Shown here in pieces: positions 1 through 7,962 of a stretch of DNA of 64,000 nucleotides; position 1 is the first letter of the stretch; every line of letters begins with the position of its first letter. Origin of the DNA: Achromobacter sp. MYb9 (GTDB taxonomy: Bacteria > Pseudomonadota > Gammaproteobacteria > Burkholderiales > Burkholderiaceae_B); NCBI RefSeq assembly GCF_002975275.1, contig NZ_PCOQ01000004.1:292630-356629 (forward strand). Reading direction: 5' to 3'. A program made the position numbers and the translations under genes. The notes below the pieces were generated by a model, which saw nothing but the letters and a program-made list of their open reading frames with translations, had not been told where the DNA came from and made no database searches.

Positions 1-960
1 CGGGATGCCGGCACGCTGGGCGGCCTCGTCCCATTTGCGGATTTCGTCGCGCTGGAACACACGGAGTTCCTTCGGCCCCACGGGAAACACTTCCCAGTTC
101 GTGCGCGCCAGGAACTCGGCGGCGTCCGCCGTGCGGTATATGTCCAGCAGCACGCCAGCCAGCTTATCGATGACGGCAGCCGGCGTGCGGGCCGGCGCGA
201 ACGCCGCGGTCCAGTTCACCATGTAATAGCCTGGAAATCCCGATTCCTGCAACGTCGGCGTATCCGGTGCGCTCTTTAGCCGCGCATCCCCCGTAACCGC
301 CAGCAGACGCATGCGGCCGCTCTGCACGAAGGGAATGACGGCGCCATAATCGGCGAACACGAAATCCACCTGCCCGCCCGCAAGATCCGTCAACGCGGGG
401 GCCGCGCCGCGATACGGCACGTGGTTGGCCTTGATGCCGCCCATGGCCAGAAACAACTCGGTGGCGATTTGATAGGACGCGCTGCCGCTGCCGAAATTCA
501 GTTCTCCCGGCCGCTGGCGCGCCGCGTTCACCAGATCCGCCACCGTCTTGTAGGGCGCATCGGCCTTGACCACCAGCGCCATTGCGCCGTAACCCAGGCG
601 CGCCACGGGCGCGAAGTCATTGACCGGGTCATAGGGCAAGTGTTTGAACATCGCCGCATTGGTCGCCACGGGCGAATTGCTGGCCAGCAACAGCGTATAG
701 CCGTCGGGTGGCGCCACGGCGACGGCCTGCGCGGCGATGAAACTGTTGCCGCCCGGCCGGTTTTCCACCGTCACGGCCACGCCAAGCTTTTCTTCCATTT
801 TCTTTGCGACATAGCGGGCATTGCTGTCCGTGCCGCTGCCCGGCGGAAACGACACAATCAGCCGGATGGGCTTGTCGGGGTAAGCGGCCTGGGCGGACGC
901 CGCGGGCAGCGCCAGCCATGCGACGCCCGCCAGCGCCAATAGGCGCATCAGCTTGTTCAT
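1..960 (-). CDS. Bug-family (TctC-like) periplasmic solute-binding protein, cut by the window edge
   Basis: This reading frame begins at the ATG ending at 960 and stays open to base 1, so about 320 residues are visible and only the extreme C-terminus is missing (the family is usually about 320-330 aa). The N-terminus is a Sec signal peptide (MNKLMRLLALAGVAWLALPA, cleavage after ASAQA), followed by the mature Bug start YPDKPIRLIVSFPPGSGTD and the internal PPDGYTLLLASNS and GFPGYYMVNW segments typical of the family. Bug proteins bind carboxylates in the periplasm, often as orphan receptors of tripartite tricarboxylate transport. An AGGAGA ribosome site lies just upstream of the ATG. The gene is divergent from an acyl-CoA dehydrogenase operon, which suggests an organic acid ligand degraded through CoA esters. 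The ligand cannot be read from sequence. Confidence 0.93.
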   Translation of the reverse strand, partial: MNKLMRLLALAGVAWLALPAASAQAAYPDKPIRLIVSFPPGSGTDSNARYVAKKMEEKLGVAVTVENRPGGNSFIAAQAVAVAPPDGYTLLLASNSPVATNAAMFKHLPYDPVNDFAPVARLGYGAMALVVKADAPYKTVADLVNAARQRPGELNFGSGSASYQIATELFLAMGGIKANHVPYRGAAPALTDLAGGQVDFVFADYGAVIPFVQSGRMRLLAVTGDARLKSAPDTPTLQESGFPGYYMVNWTAAFAPARTPAAVIDKLAGVLLDIYRTADAAEFLARTNWEVFPVGPKELRVFQRDEIRKWDEAAQRAGIP

Positions 961-1217
961 TGCTTGTCTCCTGTTGTTGTCGTCGCCGAGCGCGTTGGAC
1001 GCGGCACGGCGCAGCAAGCAGCGTAGGCATACGGACAGGTGACGTCTAATATTAGTTTTTGAGCAAGCGATACCAACCTCGTATCAGTCGGCGGCCGGCT
1101 GCCGATATGAGATTCGTATCAAATATCAAATAAATAATATTGGACGGCTGTCAGCGCGCGGCCTGATAGTGGTCGTGGACGCCCCGCTGCGGGGCGCCCG
1201 TTCGCTTCGGAGCGCCC

Positions 1218-2366
1218 ATGATTGATACGCTGGAACTTACCGCCATCCCGCCCGAGGATGAGGCCCTGCGCGCCGAGGTGCGCGCCTTCCTGGCCGATAC
1301 GCTGGATGGGCTGGAACCCGACGAACGCGCGCGCTCATGGATGGGTTTCGACGCGGGGTTCAGCCGCCAGTTGGCCGAACGCGGCTGGCTGGGCCTGACC
1401 CTGCCGCGCGAGGTCGGCGGCGCGGCGCGCGGCCACTTCGCACGCTTCGTGCTGTCGGAAGAACTGCTGGGCGCGGGCGCGCCGGTGTCGGCGCACTGGA
1501 TCGCCGACCGCCAGAGCGCGCCGTTGATCCACAAGTACGGCACGGCGGCTCAGCAAGCGTTCTACCTGCCCCGGATCTGCCGCGCCGAGGCATTCTTCTG
1601 CATCGGCATGAGCGAGCCGGGATCCGGCTCCGACCTGGCCAGCATCCGCAGCCGCGCTGAACCGTCGGGTGGCGGCTGGCGTTTGAACGGCAGCAAGATC
1701 TGGACCACCAATGCGCACCGCTCTCACTACATGATCGCGCTGGTGCGCACGTCCGGCACGGCCGATGACCGCCACCAGGGATTGTCCCAGCTGATCGTGG
1801 ACCTGTCGCTGCCGGGCGTATCCATCCGCCCCATCGAAGACCTGGCGGGCGATGCCCATTTCTCGGAAGTGTTCTTCGACAACGTCGAACTGCCCGCCGA
1901 TGCGCTGATCGGCGAAGCGGGCGCAGGCTGGGCCCAAGTGAATGCCGAACTGGCGTTCGAACGCAGCGGCCCCGAGCGCCTTTATTCCAGCATTGCGCTC
2001 CTGGAGTGCTGGCTGACGCATTGCCGCACGCTGTCCGACGACGCCAGCAGTCGCGCCACGCTGGGCAGCATCCTGTCGCAGATGGCGGTGCTGCGCGCCA
2101 TGTCGCTGGCGGTGGCGGGCAAACTGGCGGCCGGCGCCAGCCCGGCGACGGAGGCCGCGCTGGTCAAAGACCTGGGCACGGAACTGGAACAACTCATTCC
2201 CCGCCTGATCGGCGATGCGCTGGGCCGCCGTCCCGAGGTGCCACCGCCGTTGCCGCTGTTGCGCACGCTGGCATATCTGGAACAGGTAAGCCCCACGTTT
2301 TCCTTGCGCGGCGGCACGCGCGAGATCTTGCGCGGCATCATCGCCCGCGGCCTTGGACTTCGATAA
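1218..2366 (+). CDS. Acyl-CoA dehydrogenase family protein (first subunit of a pair)
   Basis: A 382-aa FAD-dependent acyl-CoA dehydrogenase that would oxidise an acyl-CoA thioester at the alpha-beta bond. It has the N-terminal helical domain (to about residue 115), the middle beta domain with the flavin and substrate loop IGMSEPGSGSDLAS (129-142) and KIWTTNA (160-166), and the C-terminal helical domain. The C-terminal signature reads RGGTREILRGIIARGLGLR (364-382). The YEGT position that carries the catalytic glutamate in classical four-subunit enzymes is Gly here. That pattern is common in subunits of two-gene (alpha2beta2) acyl-CoA dehydrogenases, and a second acyl-CoA dehydrogenase gene follows after 12 bases. 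The start is the ATG at 1218, behind GGAG. The substrate is unknown. Confidence 0.92.
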   Translation: MIDTLELTAIPPEDEALRAEVRAFLADTLDGLEPDERARSWMGFDAGFSRQLAERGWLGLTLPREVGGAARGHFARFVLSEELLGAGAPVSAHWIADRQSAPLIHKYGTAAQQAFYLPRICRAEAFFCIGMSEPGSGSDLASIRSRAEPSGGGWRLNGSKIWTTNAHRSHYMIALVRTSGTADDRHQGLSQLIVDLSLPGVSIRPIEDLAGDAHFSEVFFDNVELPADALIGEAGAGWAQVNAELAFERSGPERLYSSIALLECWLTHCRTLSDDASSRATLGSILSQMAVLRAMSLAVAGKLAAGASPATEAALVKDLGTELEQLIPRLIGDALGRRPEVPPPLPLLRTLAYLEQVSPTFSLRGGTREILRGIIARGLGLR

Positions 2367-2378
2367 GGACGCCCCCCC

Positions 2379-3377
2379 ATGGACTCTCTGCTTGGCGACG
2401 CCGCCGAACGCCTGTTCGCGCAAACCTGCACGCCCGCGGTGATGCGTGGCATCGAGCAAGGCCAACCGGCCGCCCCGGCCTGGCAGGCCTGCGAAGACGC
2501 CGGCTTCGCCGACGCGCTGGTGCCTGAAACGCTGGGCGGTGCCGGGCTGGACCTTCCCGAGGCATTGCCGGTGGTGTTGGCGGCCGGCCGTCATCTTTGC
2601 CCGTATCCGATCGCCCACACCATGTTGGCCCGCGCCTGGCTTGCCCGTCTGGGACGGCCCCGGCCAGCGGGTTCGATCGCCCTCGCCCCGCACGGCCTCG
2701 CGATCCAGGGCAAGCGGGTGACGGGCGCCAGCGTTCCCTGGATCCGCGCCGCCGACCACCTCCTGGCGCAGATCAACGGGCAGGTCTGGCTGTTGGCAAC
2801 ATCCGCCGGCCACGCGCAGCCGAACGGCGTGCATGGCAGTCTTGACGGCGATGCGTGGTGGCCGTTGGCGGACGCGCAATGCCTGGGCAACGGCAGCCCG
2901 CTGGACGAGCTTGCGGCCACCGCCTATGCCGGTCTCATGGCTGGCGCCATGGAACGGGTCCTGACGCTGACGCTGGATTACGCCAACACGCGCGCGCAGT
3001 TCGGCAAACCCATCGGCCGTTTCCAGGCCGTGCAGCAACAGATCAGTGTGATGGCCGAGCAGGTCTGGGCCGCGCGCATGGCGGCGCAACTGGCGTTCCA
3101 GGGCCATGGCGGCTTGCCGCAAGCGATGCTGGCCGCCATGGGCAAGGCGCGCGCCAGCCAGGCCGCGCCAATAGTCGCGGATATCGCGCACGCAGTGCAT
3201 GGCGCCATCGGCATCACGGCGGAATACGATTTGCAGTTGTACACACGGCGCCTGCGCGAGTGGCGGCTGGCGGGCGGATCGGAATCGCATTGGCACGAGC
3301 GCATCGGGGCGCACGCGCTGGGCAGTGGCGCAGACGCGCTGACGTATCTGCGCACGGCGTTGTGCGGGGCGGCATGA
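2379..3377 (+). CDS. Acyl-CoA dehydrogenase family protein (second subunit)
   Basis: A 332-aa protein, shorter than a classical acyl-CoA dehydrogenase (about 380 aa), with a degenerate middle domain and a well-preserved C-terminal four-helix domain. Recognisable pieces are LDYANTRAQFGKPIGRFQ, near the middle of the C-terminal half, and VHGAIGITAEYDLQLYTRR followed by LAGGSE near the end, which contact FAD and the partner subunit in the family. It starts 12 bases after the stop of the preceding dehydrogenase, so the two are almost certainly co-transcribed and probably form a heteromer. The substrate cannot be deduced. The downstream LysR gene on the same strand and the divergent Bug gene suggest an uptake-plus-degradation unit for an organic acid. 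Confidence 0.9.
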   Translation: MDSLLGDAAERLFAQTCTPAVMRGIEQGQPAAPAWQACEDAGFADALVPETLGGAGLDLPEALPVVLAAGRHLCPYPIAHTMLARAWLARLGRPRPAGSIALAPHGLAIQGKRVTGASVPWIRAADHLLAQINGQVWLLATSAGHAQPNGVHGSLDGDAWWPLADAQCLGNGSPLDELAATAYAGLMAGAMERVLTLTLDYANTRAQFGKPIGRFQAVQQQISVMAEQVWAARMAAQLAFQGHGGLPQAMLAAMGKARASQAAPIVADIAHAVHGAIGITAEYDLQLYTRRLREWRLAGGSESHWHERIGAHALGSGADALTYLRTALCGAA

Positions 3378-3464
3378 CGCGCTGATACCGAAGGGATAGC
3401 ACGGATGCCGCCGCCGATACGCGCGCCGTATCATCCAGGGCAACCAACACCCCGGGCCGCCCTC

Positions 3465-4409
3465 ATGGATTTCCGCCATCTACAGCAGTTCCTGGTCCTT
3501 GCCGAGACGCTGAACTTCCACCGCGCGGCGGAAAAGCTGCATATGTCGCAGCCTCCGCTATCGGTCTCGATCCGCAAGCTTGAAGACATGGTCGGCGTGC
3601 CACTATTCGTGCGCGGACGCCAGGGTGTGCAACTGACCGAAGCCGGCTTGGCCGCCCTGGACGAAGCGCACCGCGCGCTGTTCCATGCCGAGCAGTTCAA
3701 GCTGGCCGCGCGCGCCGGCGCGGCGGGCGAAGGCGGCACCGTGCGCATCGGTTTCGTCGGGTCGGCCACGCACGGCATCCTGCCGCGCATCCTGCCCTTG
3801 TTCCGACAGCGCTATCCCGGCGTGACCGTCGTGCTGCGCGAAGCAACGTCGATCCGCATCATGCAGGATCTGGCGGAAGACACGCTGGAGGTCGGCATCG
3901 TGCGCGTGCCGGTGGCCATGGGGTCGAACGTGCGCCTGGCCCCGCTGACCACCGAGAACTTCGCGCTTGCCGTGCCCAAGGGGCACCGGCTCGCACGGCG
4001 CGGCAGCATCCGGCTGACCGACCTGGCGGACGAGGCATTCATCATGTACACCGCCACCGAGGCCGCCGGATTGCGCATGGCGGCCATCAACGCTTGCCAA
4101 CTGCGCGGGTTCACGCCCCGCATCACCCAGGAAGCGGTACAGGTGCAAACGCTGCTCAGCCTGGTTGAAAGCGGATTAGGCGTGGCGCTGGTGCCCGCGG
4201 GCAGCCGACGCCATCCGGGGCCCAACGTCGTCTATAAATCGCTGGCCGACTTTCCCGCCGATGCCTCCATCGGCATTTCGCTGGCGTGGAATCCCGACAC
4301 GGAACGTAGCGCGGCGCGCAACCTGCGCGAGATGGCCAGCCAGGCATTCCGCGACAAGCCTGCCAAATATCCAGTGCCGCGCTTGCGGCAAGGTGGCCGG
4401 CAGGCTTAG
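3465..4409 (+). CDS. LysR-family transcriptional regulator
   Basis: A 314-aa LysR regulator. The N-terminal winged helix-turn-helix is clear (MDFRHLQQFLVLAETLNFHR, then AAEKLHMSQPPLSVSIRKLE and LFVRGRQGVQLTEAG), and the C-terminal half is a type-2 periplasmic-binding-protein-like effector domain starting near residue 90 (VRIGFVGSATHGILPRILP). I chose the ATG at 3465 because the HTH begins there as in other family members; an upstream in-frame start would add 20 unrelated residues. It lies 87 bases after the acyl-CoA dehydrogenase pair on the same strand and is a plausible regulator of that operon and of the divergent Bug gene. Confidence 0.93.
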   Translation: MDFRHLQQFLVLAETLNFHRAAEKLHMSQPPLSVSIRKLEDMVGVPLFVRGRQGVQLTEAGLAALDEAHRALFHAEQFKLAARAGAAGEGGTVRIGFVGSATHGILPRILPLFRQRYPGVTVVLREATSIRIMQDLAEDTLEVGIVRVPVAMGSNVRLAPLTTENFALAVPKGHRLARRGSIRLTDLADEAFIMYTATEAAGLRMAAINACQLRGFTPRITQEAVQVQTLLSLVESGLGVALVPAGSRRHPGPNVVYKSLADFPADASIGISLAWNPDTERSAARNLREMASQAFRDKPAKYPVPRLRQGGRQA

Positions 4410-4499
4410 GATGGAGCATGGTCGCGCCTTGGCGCCCTGCGGGGCTGGGGTGGCGGCGCGGCCCACGTTTGAACCTTGCCAGCGATTCGGGAGCACATC

Positions 4500-4940
4500 G
4501 TGAAGACAGTTGCTGAGATTCTCAGGGAAAAGCCGAACCCCTCCGTCGTGACGGTTTCACCGGATTCATCGGTGTACGACGCCATCAAGACCATGGCCGA
4601 ACGCAGTATCGGCGCGGTCGTCGTGGTCCAGGGCGATACCGTGCTGGGCATGCTGTCCGAGCGCGACTACGCCCGCAAGGTGGTCTTGCAGGACCGCTCG
4701 TCGCGAAGCACGAAGGTGCGCGACATCATGACGGACTCGGTCTATTACGTGGGCCCGGGCGATACGCGGGAACACTGTATGGCCATGATGACGGAACGGC
4801 ACTTTCGCCATCTTCCGGTCATCGACAATGAAAAGCTGATTGGCCTGCTGTCCATTGGCGACCTGGTCAAGGACGTCATGAGCGAACAGAAGTTCATCAT
4901 CCACGAACTGGAACGCTACATCAGCGGCGGCCACGCCTGA
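4500..4940 (+). CDS. CBS-domain pair protein
   Basis: A small cytoplasmic protein of 146 aa made almost entirely of two CBS motifs: CBS1 around residues 8-62 (VVTVSPDSSVYDAIKTMAER, LGMLSERDYARKV) and CBS2 around 72-130 (VYYVGPGDTREHCMAMM, RHLPVIDNEKLIGLLSIGDL). CBS pairs bind adenine nucleotides and sense energy state, and stand-alone pairs of this kind are common in proteobacteria. I chose the GTG at 4500 because GGGAG at 4489-4493 sits 6 bases upstream; a TTG at 4476 would add eight residues without a better ribosome site. It is convergent with the TauE/SafE permease gene 32 bases away. Confidence 0.9.
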   Translation: MKTVAEILREKPNPSVVTVSPDSSVYDAIKTMAERSIGAVVVVQGDTVLGMLSERDYARKVVLQDRSSRSTKVRDIMTDSVYYVGPGDTREHCMAMMTERHFRHLPVIDNEKLIGLLSIGDLVKDVMSEQKFIIHELERYISGGHA

Positions 4941-4972
4941 GCCTCCTTGGCCACGGACCTGGCAGGCGCCGG

Positions 4973-5737
4973 CTAGCCCGCCGCCAGGATCCGCGCCGCC
5001 GGCACGATCAGCCCCAAGCCAGCAGCCAGCAACAGCACGAACACCATGCGCTTGATGGTCTTCATCGAACCCACCGTGCCATAGCGGCGCGCCAGCCACG
5101 TCACGCCGATCACGACTGGAAACGCCTGCACGCTGAGCCAGAACGATGACGCCATGAACGCCCCCTGCCCGGTCACCAGGCCCAGGCGCACCACGGCGTT
5201 CAGCGAAAACAGCACCAGCAGGCTGTTGCGGATGGACGCCAGCGGCAGGGGCTGGCGGTACAAGTGATAGACCATCGGCGGCCCCGCGCTTGAGAACAAG
5301 CCACCCAGCACGCCCGATATCCCGCCGAAAAACACGAAAGACGCCTTGGACGACAGCCGCTCCAGCGGCTTGGCGCGCGCCACCAGCAACACCGCGCAAG
5401 CCAGGATCGTGACGCCCAACAGCAGTTGCAAAAACACGGTCGTCGACCCGCTGATCCAGGTCAGCACGGCCACGCCCACGCCCACGCCGACCAGGCTGGC
5501 GATCATGGCCGGGCCCATCAGCGACCAGTTCACTTGCGGCTTGGCGCGCGCCAGGGTCACGGCGGCGTTCACCAGCGACAACACGCTGACCACGTTCGCC
5601 ACTTCAGACACCGACGCCAACTGAAACACGCCGGACAGACCCAGCAGCACCAGCCCGAATGCAAAGCCGGTCATGGTCTGGGCATACGTGGCAAGCGCCA
5701 CGCAGGCCAGGAAAAGTAGGTGTTGGGTAAGGCTCAT
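4973..5737 (-). CDS. TauE/SafE-family membrane permease
   Basis: A 254-aa integral membrane protein with about eight hydrophobic segments, in two related halves, as expected for TauE/SafE (sulfite, sulfoacetate or other small anion exporters). Typical pieces are the opening half QTMTGFAFGLVLLGL and the second-half FFGGISGVLGGLFSSAGPPM, which carry the repeated Gly-rich motif of the family. The start is set at the ATG ending at 5737 because the first membrane helix follows directly; frames further upstream add about 40 polar residues unlike the family. The ribosome site is weak. No neighbouring gene reveals the substrate. Confidence 0.88.
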   Translation of the reverse strand: MSLTQHLLFLACVALATYAQTMTGFAFGLVLLGLSGVFQLASVSEVANVVSVLSLVNAAVTLARAKPQVNWSLMGPAMIASLVGVGVGVAVLTWISGSTTVFLQLLLGVTILACAVLLVARAKPLERLSSKASFVFFGGISGVLGGLFSSAGPPMVYHLYRQPLPLASIRNSLLVLFSLNAVVRLGLVTGQGAFMASSFWLSVQAFPVVIGVTWLARRYGTVGSMKTIKRMVFVLLLAAGLGLIVPAARILAAG

Positions 5738-5953
5738 GCGTCGGATTTCGGGGGCAGCGGCACGCATGGCGTACGCGGCGCGGGGGCTGTCCAAGGCGGC
5801 GATGATATCACCGGGGTACCGCCCTCCCCGTCGCTGCCACGGGCCGCACGACCACATATCTTGTCACAAATAGAAGCGTCCCCGAACCTGCCTGCCGCGC
5901 ACAGCCGCTATCCTTGCCGCCCTGTCAGTCCTAGCCGGTAAGCCCTTGCCTGA

Positions 5954-6835
5954 ATGACGCCCAAACAGACCACGATCAATACCGTGACCCTGACCTGCTC
6001 CACATGCGGCAGCGCTCAGTTCACCAAATTGGCCTCCAACGAATACCGATGCAACCACTGCCACGCCTTGACGCTGGTGGAGGACGATGTCGCCCAGCGG
6101 CTGGAGAAGATCCTGCGAGGCATGCAACCGCCTCAGCAACCGCAGGTCAAGCCCAGCGCCCTTGCGGCCATCGGGCTGGCGGTGGCGGCAGTGATCGCCA
6201 TCCCCCTGGTGGCCGCTCTACTGAGTCCTGGCCGTTCGTCGCCGCCGCCGCGCTTCGTTCAGGAGCCGCCGATCGACGCCTCATTGGTCAAGCTGACCGA
6301 TGTGCGCGAAACGCAGGTGCACGGCCGCAAGCAACTGGTCATGCTGATGCGCAACGAGACCGGCAAGAAGATCGACACGCCCCGCGTGAACGCCACGTTC
6401 TTTCAGGGCGAAATGACGCTGTCGTCGTCGATGGTCTCGCCGTCGACGCACACCTTGCAGGCCGGCGAATATGCCCCCGTGCTGATCTCGGTGCCGGACA
6501 AGGCCTATAGCCGCTACGCGCTGGAGGTCGCCACGCCGTCGCCCGCGCGCGGCAAGACCAATGATGTCGTGTCCAGCAAAGTGCAGTTGGTGCGCAACGA
6601 CGAAGCATACCGGCTGGTTGGCCTGCTGAAGAACCAGGGCGCGACGGAGGCCAACAGCACCCAGATCACCGTCATTCTGTACGGCGACGACGGCGCGATG
6701 ATCGGCACCGGCATCGGCTACGCCACCGCCAGCCCGCTGGCGCCCGGCGCGTTGACGTCGTTCGACGCGCGCTGCGAAATGTTCGGCGACGGCAACGTCG
6801 CGTCCTACGATTACATGGTGCAAAGTGAAAGCTGA
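5954..6835 (+). CDS. Zinc-ribbon, single-pass membrane protein with beta-sandwich repeats (function unknown)
   Basis: A 293-aa protein. Residues 15-36 form a zinc ribbon (CSTC at 15-18 and CNHC at 33-36). A single membrane helix lies at about 68-92 (ALAAIGLAVAAVIAIPLVAALL), which puts the zinc ribbon in the cytoplasm and the rest outside. The outer part has two repeats of a beta-sandwich resembling FxLYD-type domains (around 105-180 and 195-285, with LVMLMRNETGK and LVGLLKNQGA as equivalent strands). The next gene starts inside its last codons (11-base overlap) and encodes a protein of the same general fold, so the two are translationally coupled. I recognise no enzyme motif; a cell-envelope sensing or scaffold role is only a guess. 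Confidence 0.8.
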   Translation: MTPKQTTINTVTLTCSTCGSAQFTKLASNEYRCNHCHALTLVEDDVAQRLEKILRGMQPPQQPQVKPSALAAIGLAVAAVIAIPLVAALLSPGRSSPPPRFVQEPPIDASLVKLTDVRETQVHGRKQLVMLMRNETGKKIDTPRVNATFFQGEMTLSSSMVSPSTHTLQAGEYAPVLISVPDKAYSRYALEVATPSPARGKTNDVVSSKVQLVRNDEAYRLVGLLKNQGATEANSTQITVILYGDDGAMIGTGIGYATASPLAPGALTSFDARCEMFGDGNVASYDYMVQSES

Positions 6836-7739
6836 CCGCCTCGAAGGCAAACCCCTCTCCTGGCCAGCCAAGGCCGGGCTGGTGCTGATCATCCTGGCGG
6901 CGATCGGTTTCGCCCTGTACAAACACACCGCGCTGGGCCCCTGGGCCGCGCAGAAGTTCGCCCAGAAAGCGCCGCCGCAAGCCACGCCCCCGGCCAAAGA
7001 AGCCCCGCCCAAAGAAGTGGGCCCCGCCAGCCGCATCGTGCGGGTCAGCCCGGCCAATATCCGGGTCATCGACCAGGTCCGTTTGACCACCGAAGAGCTG
7101 CTGGACCCGGATTTCGCCCTGTTCGACCCCAAGGCATTCAGCCTGTCGGCGCCGCGCCGGCTGATGGACGAGATCGAGCGCCCCGTCCTGTATGCCGAAG
7201 TCGTCAACACCAGCGACCGTTACGTCGCCTTGTCGCCACGGGTGAAGATCGCCGTGTTCGACGGGTCGCGTGCGGTGGACCTGCGCCAGGACTGGCCGCT
7301 GCCGACCCACTTGTATCCAGGGGAGCGGGTGACGGTGGCGCTGCCCGGCGGCCGCTATGAACGCGTGACCGAGATCAAGCCGGACTGGTTGCCCGCCAAA
7401 CGCGCCGCCCTGCCCGGCCCGCGACCGAAGCTGGCTGTCTCCGTCGAGAACACCGAAGCCAACGTCGGCACCGGCACCCTCAATTTCACCTACCGCTACC
7501 GTTACAAATACGTCACCGTCCACGGCCGGGTACGCAATGACGACCAGGCGGAGGTCGACGGCGTGCGCGTCTGGATCACCCTGTACGACGCCCAGGACCA
7601 GGTGTCCGGCGCCACGTTCAAGGAGCTGCGACTGCCCAAGCTGAAGCCCGGAGAAAGCGTCCCGTTCGAGGTCCAGGTCAAGCAACATGGCGGTAATTTT
7701 GCCCGAGTGGGCCTGGTCTACGACGCCACCCTGCGCTAG
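6825..7739 (+). CDS. Membrane-anchored beta-sandwich protein, partner of the preceding gene (function unknown)
   Basis: A 304-aa protein starting with GTG at 6825, 11 bases before the stop of the zinc-ribbon gene. It has one N-terminal membrane helix (about residues 14-34, WPAKAGLVLIILAAIGFALY) and a periplasmic part of two beta-sandwich repeats, around 105-185 (LYAEVVNTSDRYVAL) and 205-300 (VTVHGRVRNDDQAEVDGVRV). The alternation of 'inter-strand N-[TD]' turns matches the fold of its upstream neighbour, so the pair may have arisen by duplication, with the zinc ribbon lost or gained in one copy. A clear terminator follows at 7776-7801. I do not recognise a specific function. Confidence 0.78.
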   Translation: MKADRLEGKPLSWPAKAGLVLIILAAIGFALYKHTALGPWAAQKFAQKAPPQATPPAKEAPPKEVGPASRIVRVSPANIRVIDQVRLTTEELLDPDFALFDPKAFSLSAPRRLMDEIERPVLYAEVVNTSDRYVALSPRVKIAVFDGSRAVDLRQDWPLPTHLYPGERVTVALPGGRYERVTEIKPDWLPAKRAALPGPRPKLAVSVENTEANVGTGTLNFTYRYRYKYVTVHGRVRNDDQAEVDGVRVWITLYDAQDQVSGATFKELRLPKLKPGESVPFEVQVKQHGGNFARVGLVYDATLR

Positions 7740-7775
7740 GCCCGCACCAGATCGCCCTCGGGGCGCACCCTGCGC

Positions 7776-7801
7776 AAAGGCGGCTCGCAAGGCCGCCTTT
7801 T
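7776..7801 (+). terminator. Rho-independent terminator after the beta-sandwich pair
   Basis: Stem AAAGGCGGC (7776-7784) pairs with GCCGCCTTT (7792-7800), with a 7-base loop and a short T run. It lies 36 bases after the stop codon at 7739. Confidence 0.8.
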
Positions 7802-7864
7802 GCTTGCCTGCCCCGCGCAGGGCCACGGGCCGCCGTCTCTCGTAAGCAACAGCTATCAACCCAA

Positions 7865-7885
7865 GTCTTATATAAGATATAAGAC
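7865..7885. promoter_or_regulatory. Palindromic operator upstream of acnB
   Basis: Half-sites GTCTTATAT and ATATAAGAC are perfect inverted repeats separated by AAG. The same 27 bases (7861-7887) recur at 19711-19737 upstream of acnA. A 9-3-9 palindrome at this position suits a dimeric repressor or activator of the GntR/FadR type; which protein binds it is not visible in this window. Confidence 0.8.
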
Positions 7886-7887
7886 AT

Positions 7888-7917
7888 TTGCTTGCCTCCC
7901 CGTCTTCCCTCTACAAT
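7888..7917 (+). promoter_or_regulatory. Probable sigma-70 promoter of acnB
   Basis: TTGCTT (7888-7893) and TACAAT (7912-7917) are separated by 18 bases. The palindromic operator ends 3 bases before the -35 box, so its binding protein would touch RNA polymerase or block it. The transcript would carry a leader of about 40 bases before the ATG at 7963. Confidence 0.6.
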
Positions 7918-7962
7918 TCCGTCAACAACCCTTCTTCCAACCCGACTTTGAGCAGGCCTCAC

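Noticed and set aside
1..960. Truncated Bug pseudogene
   Set aside because: The frame is open to the window edge; it is only cut by the boundary.
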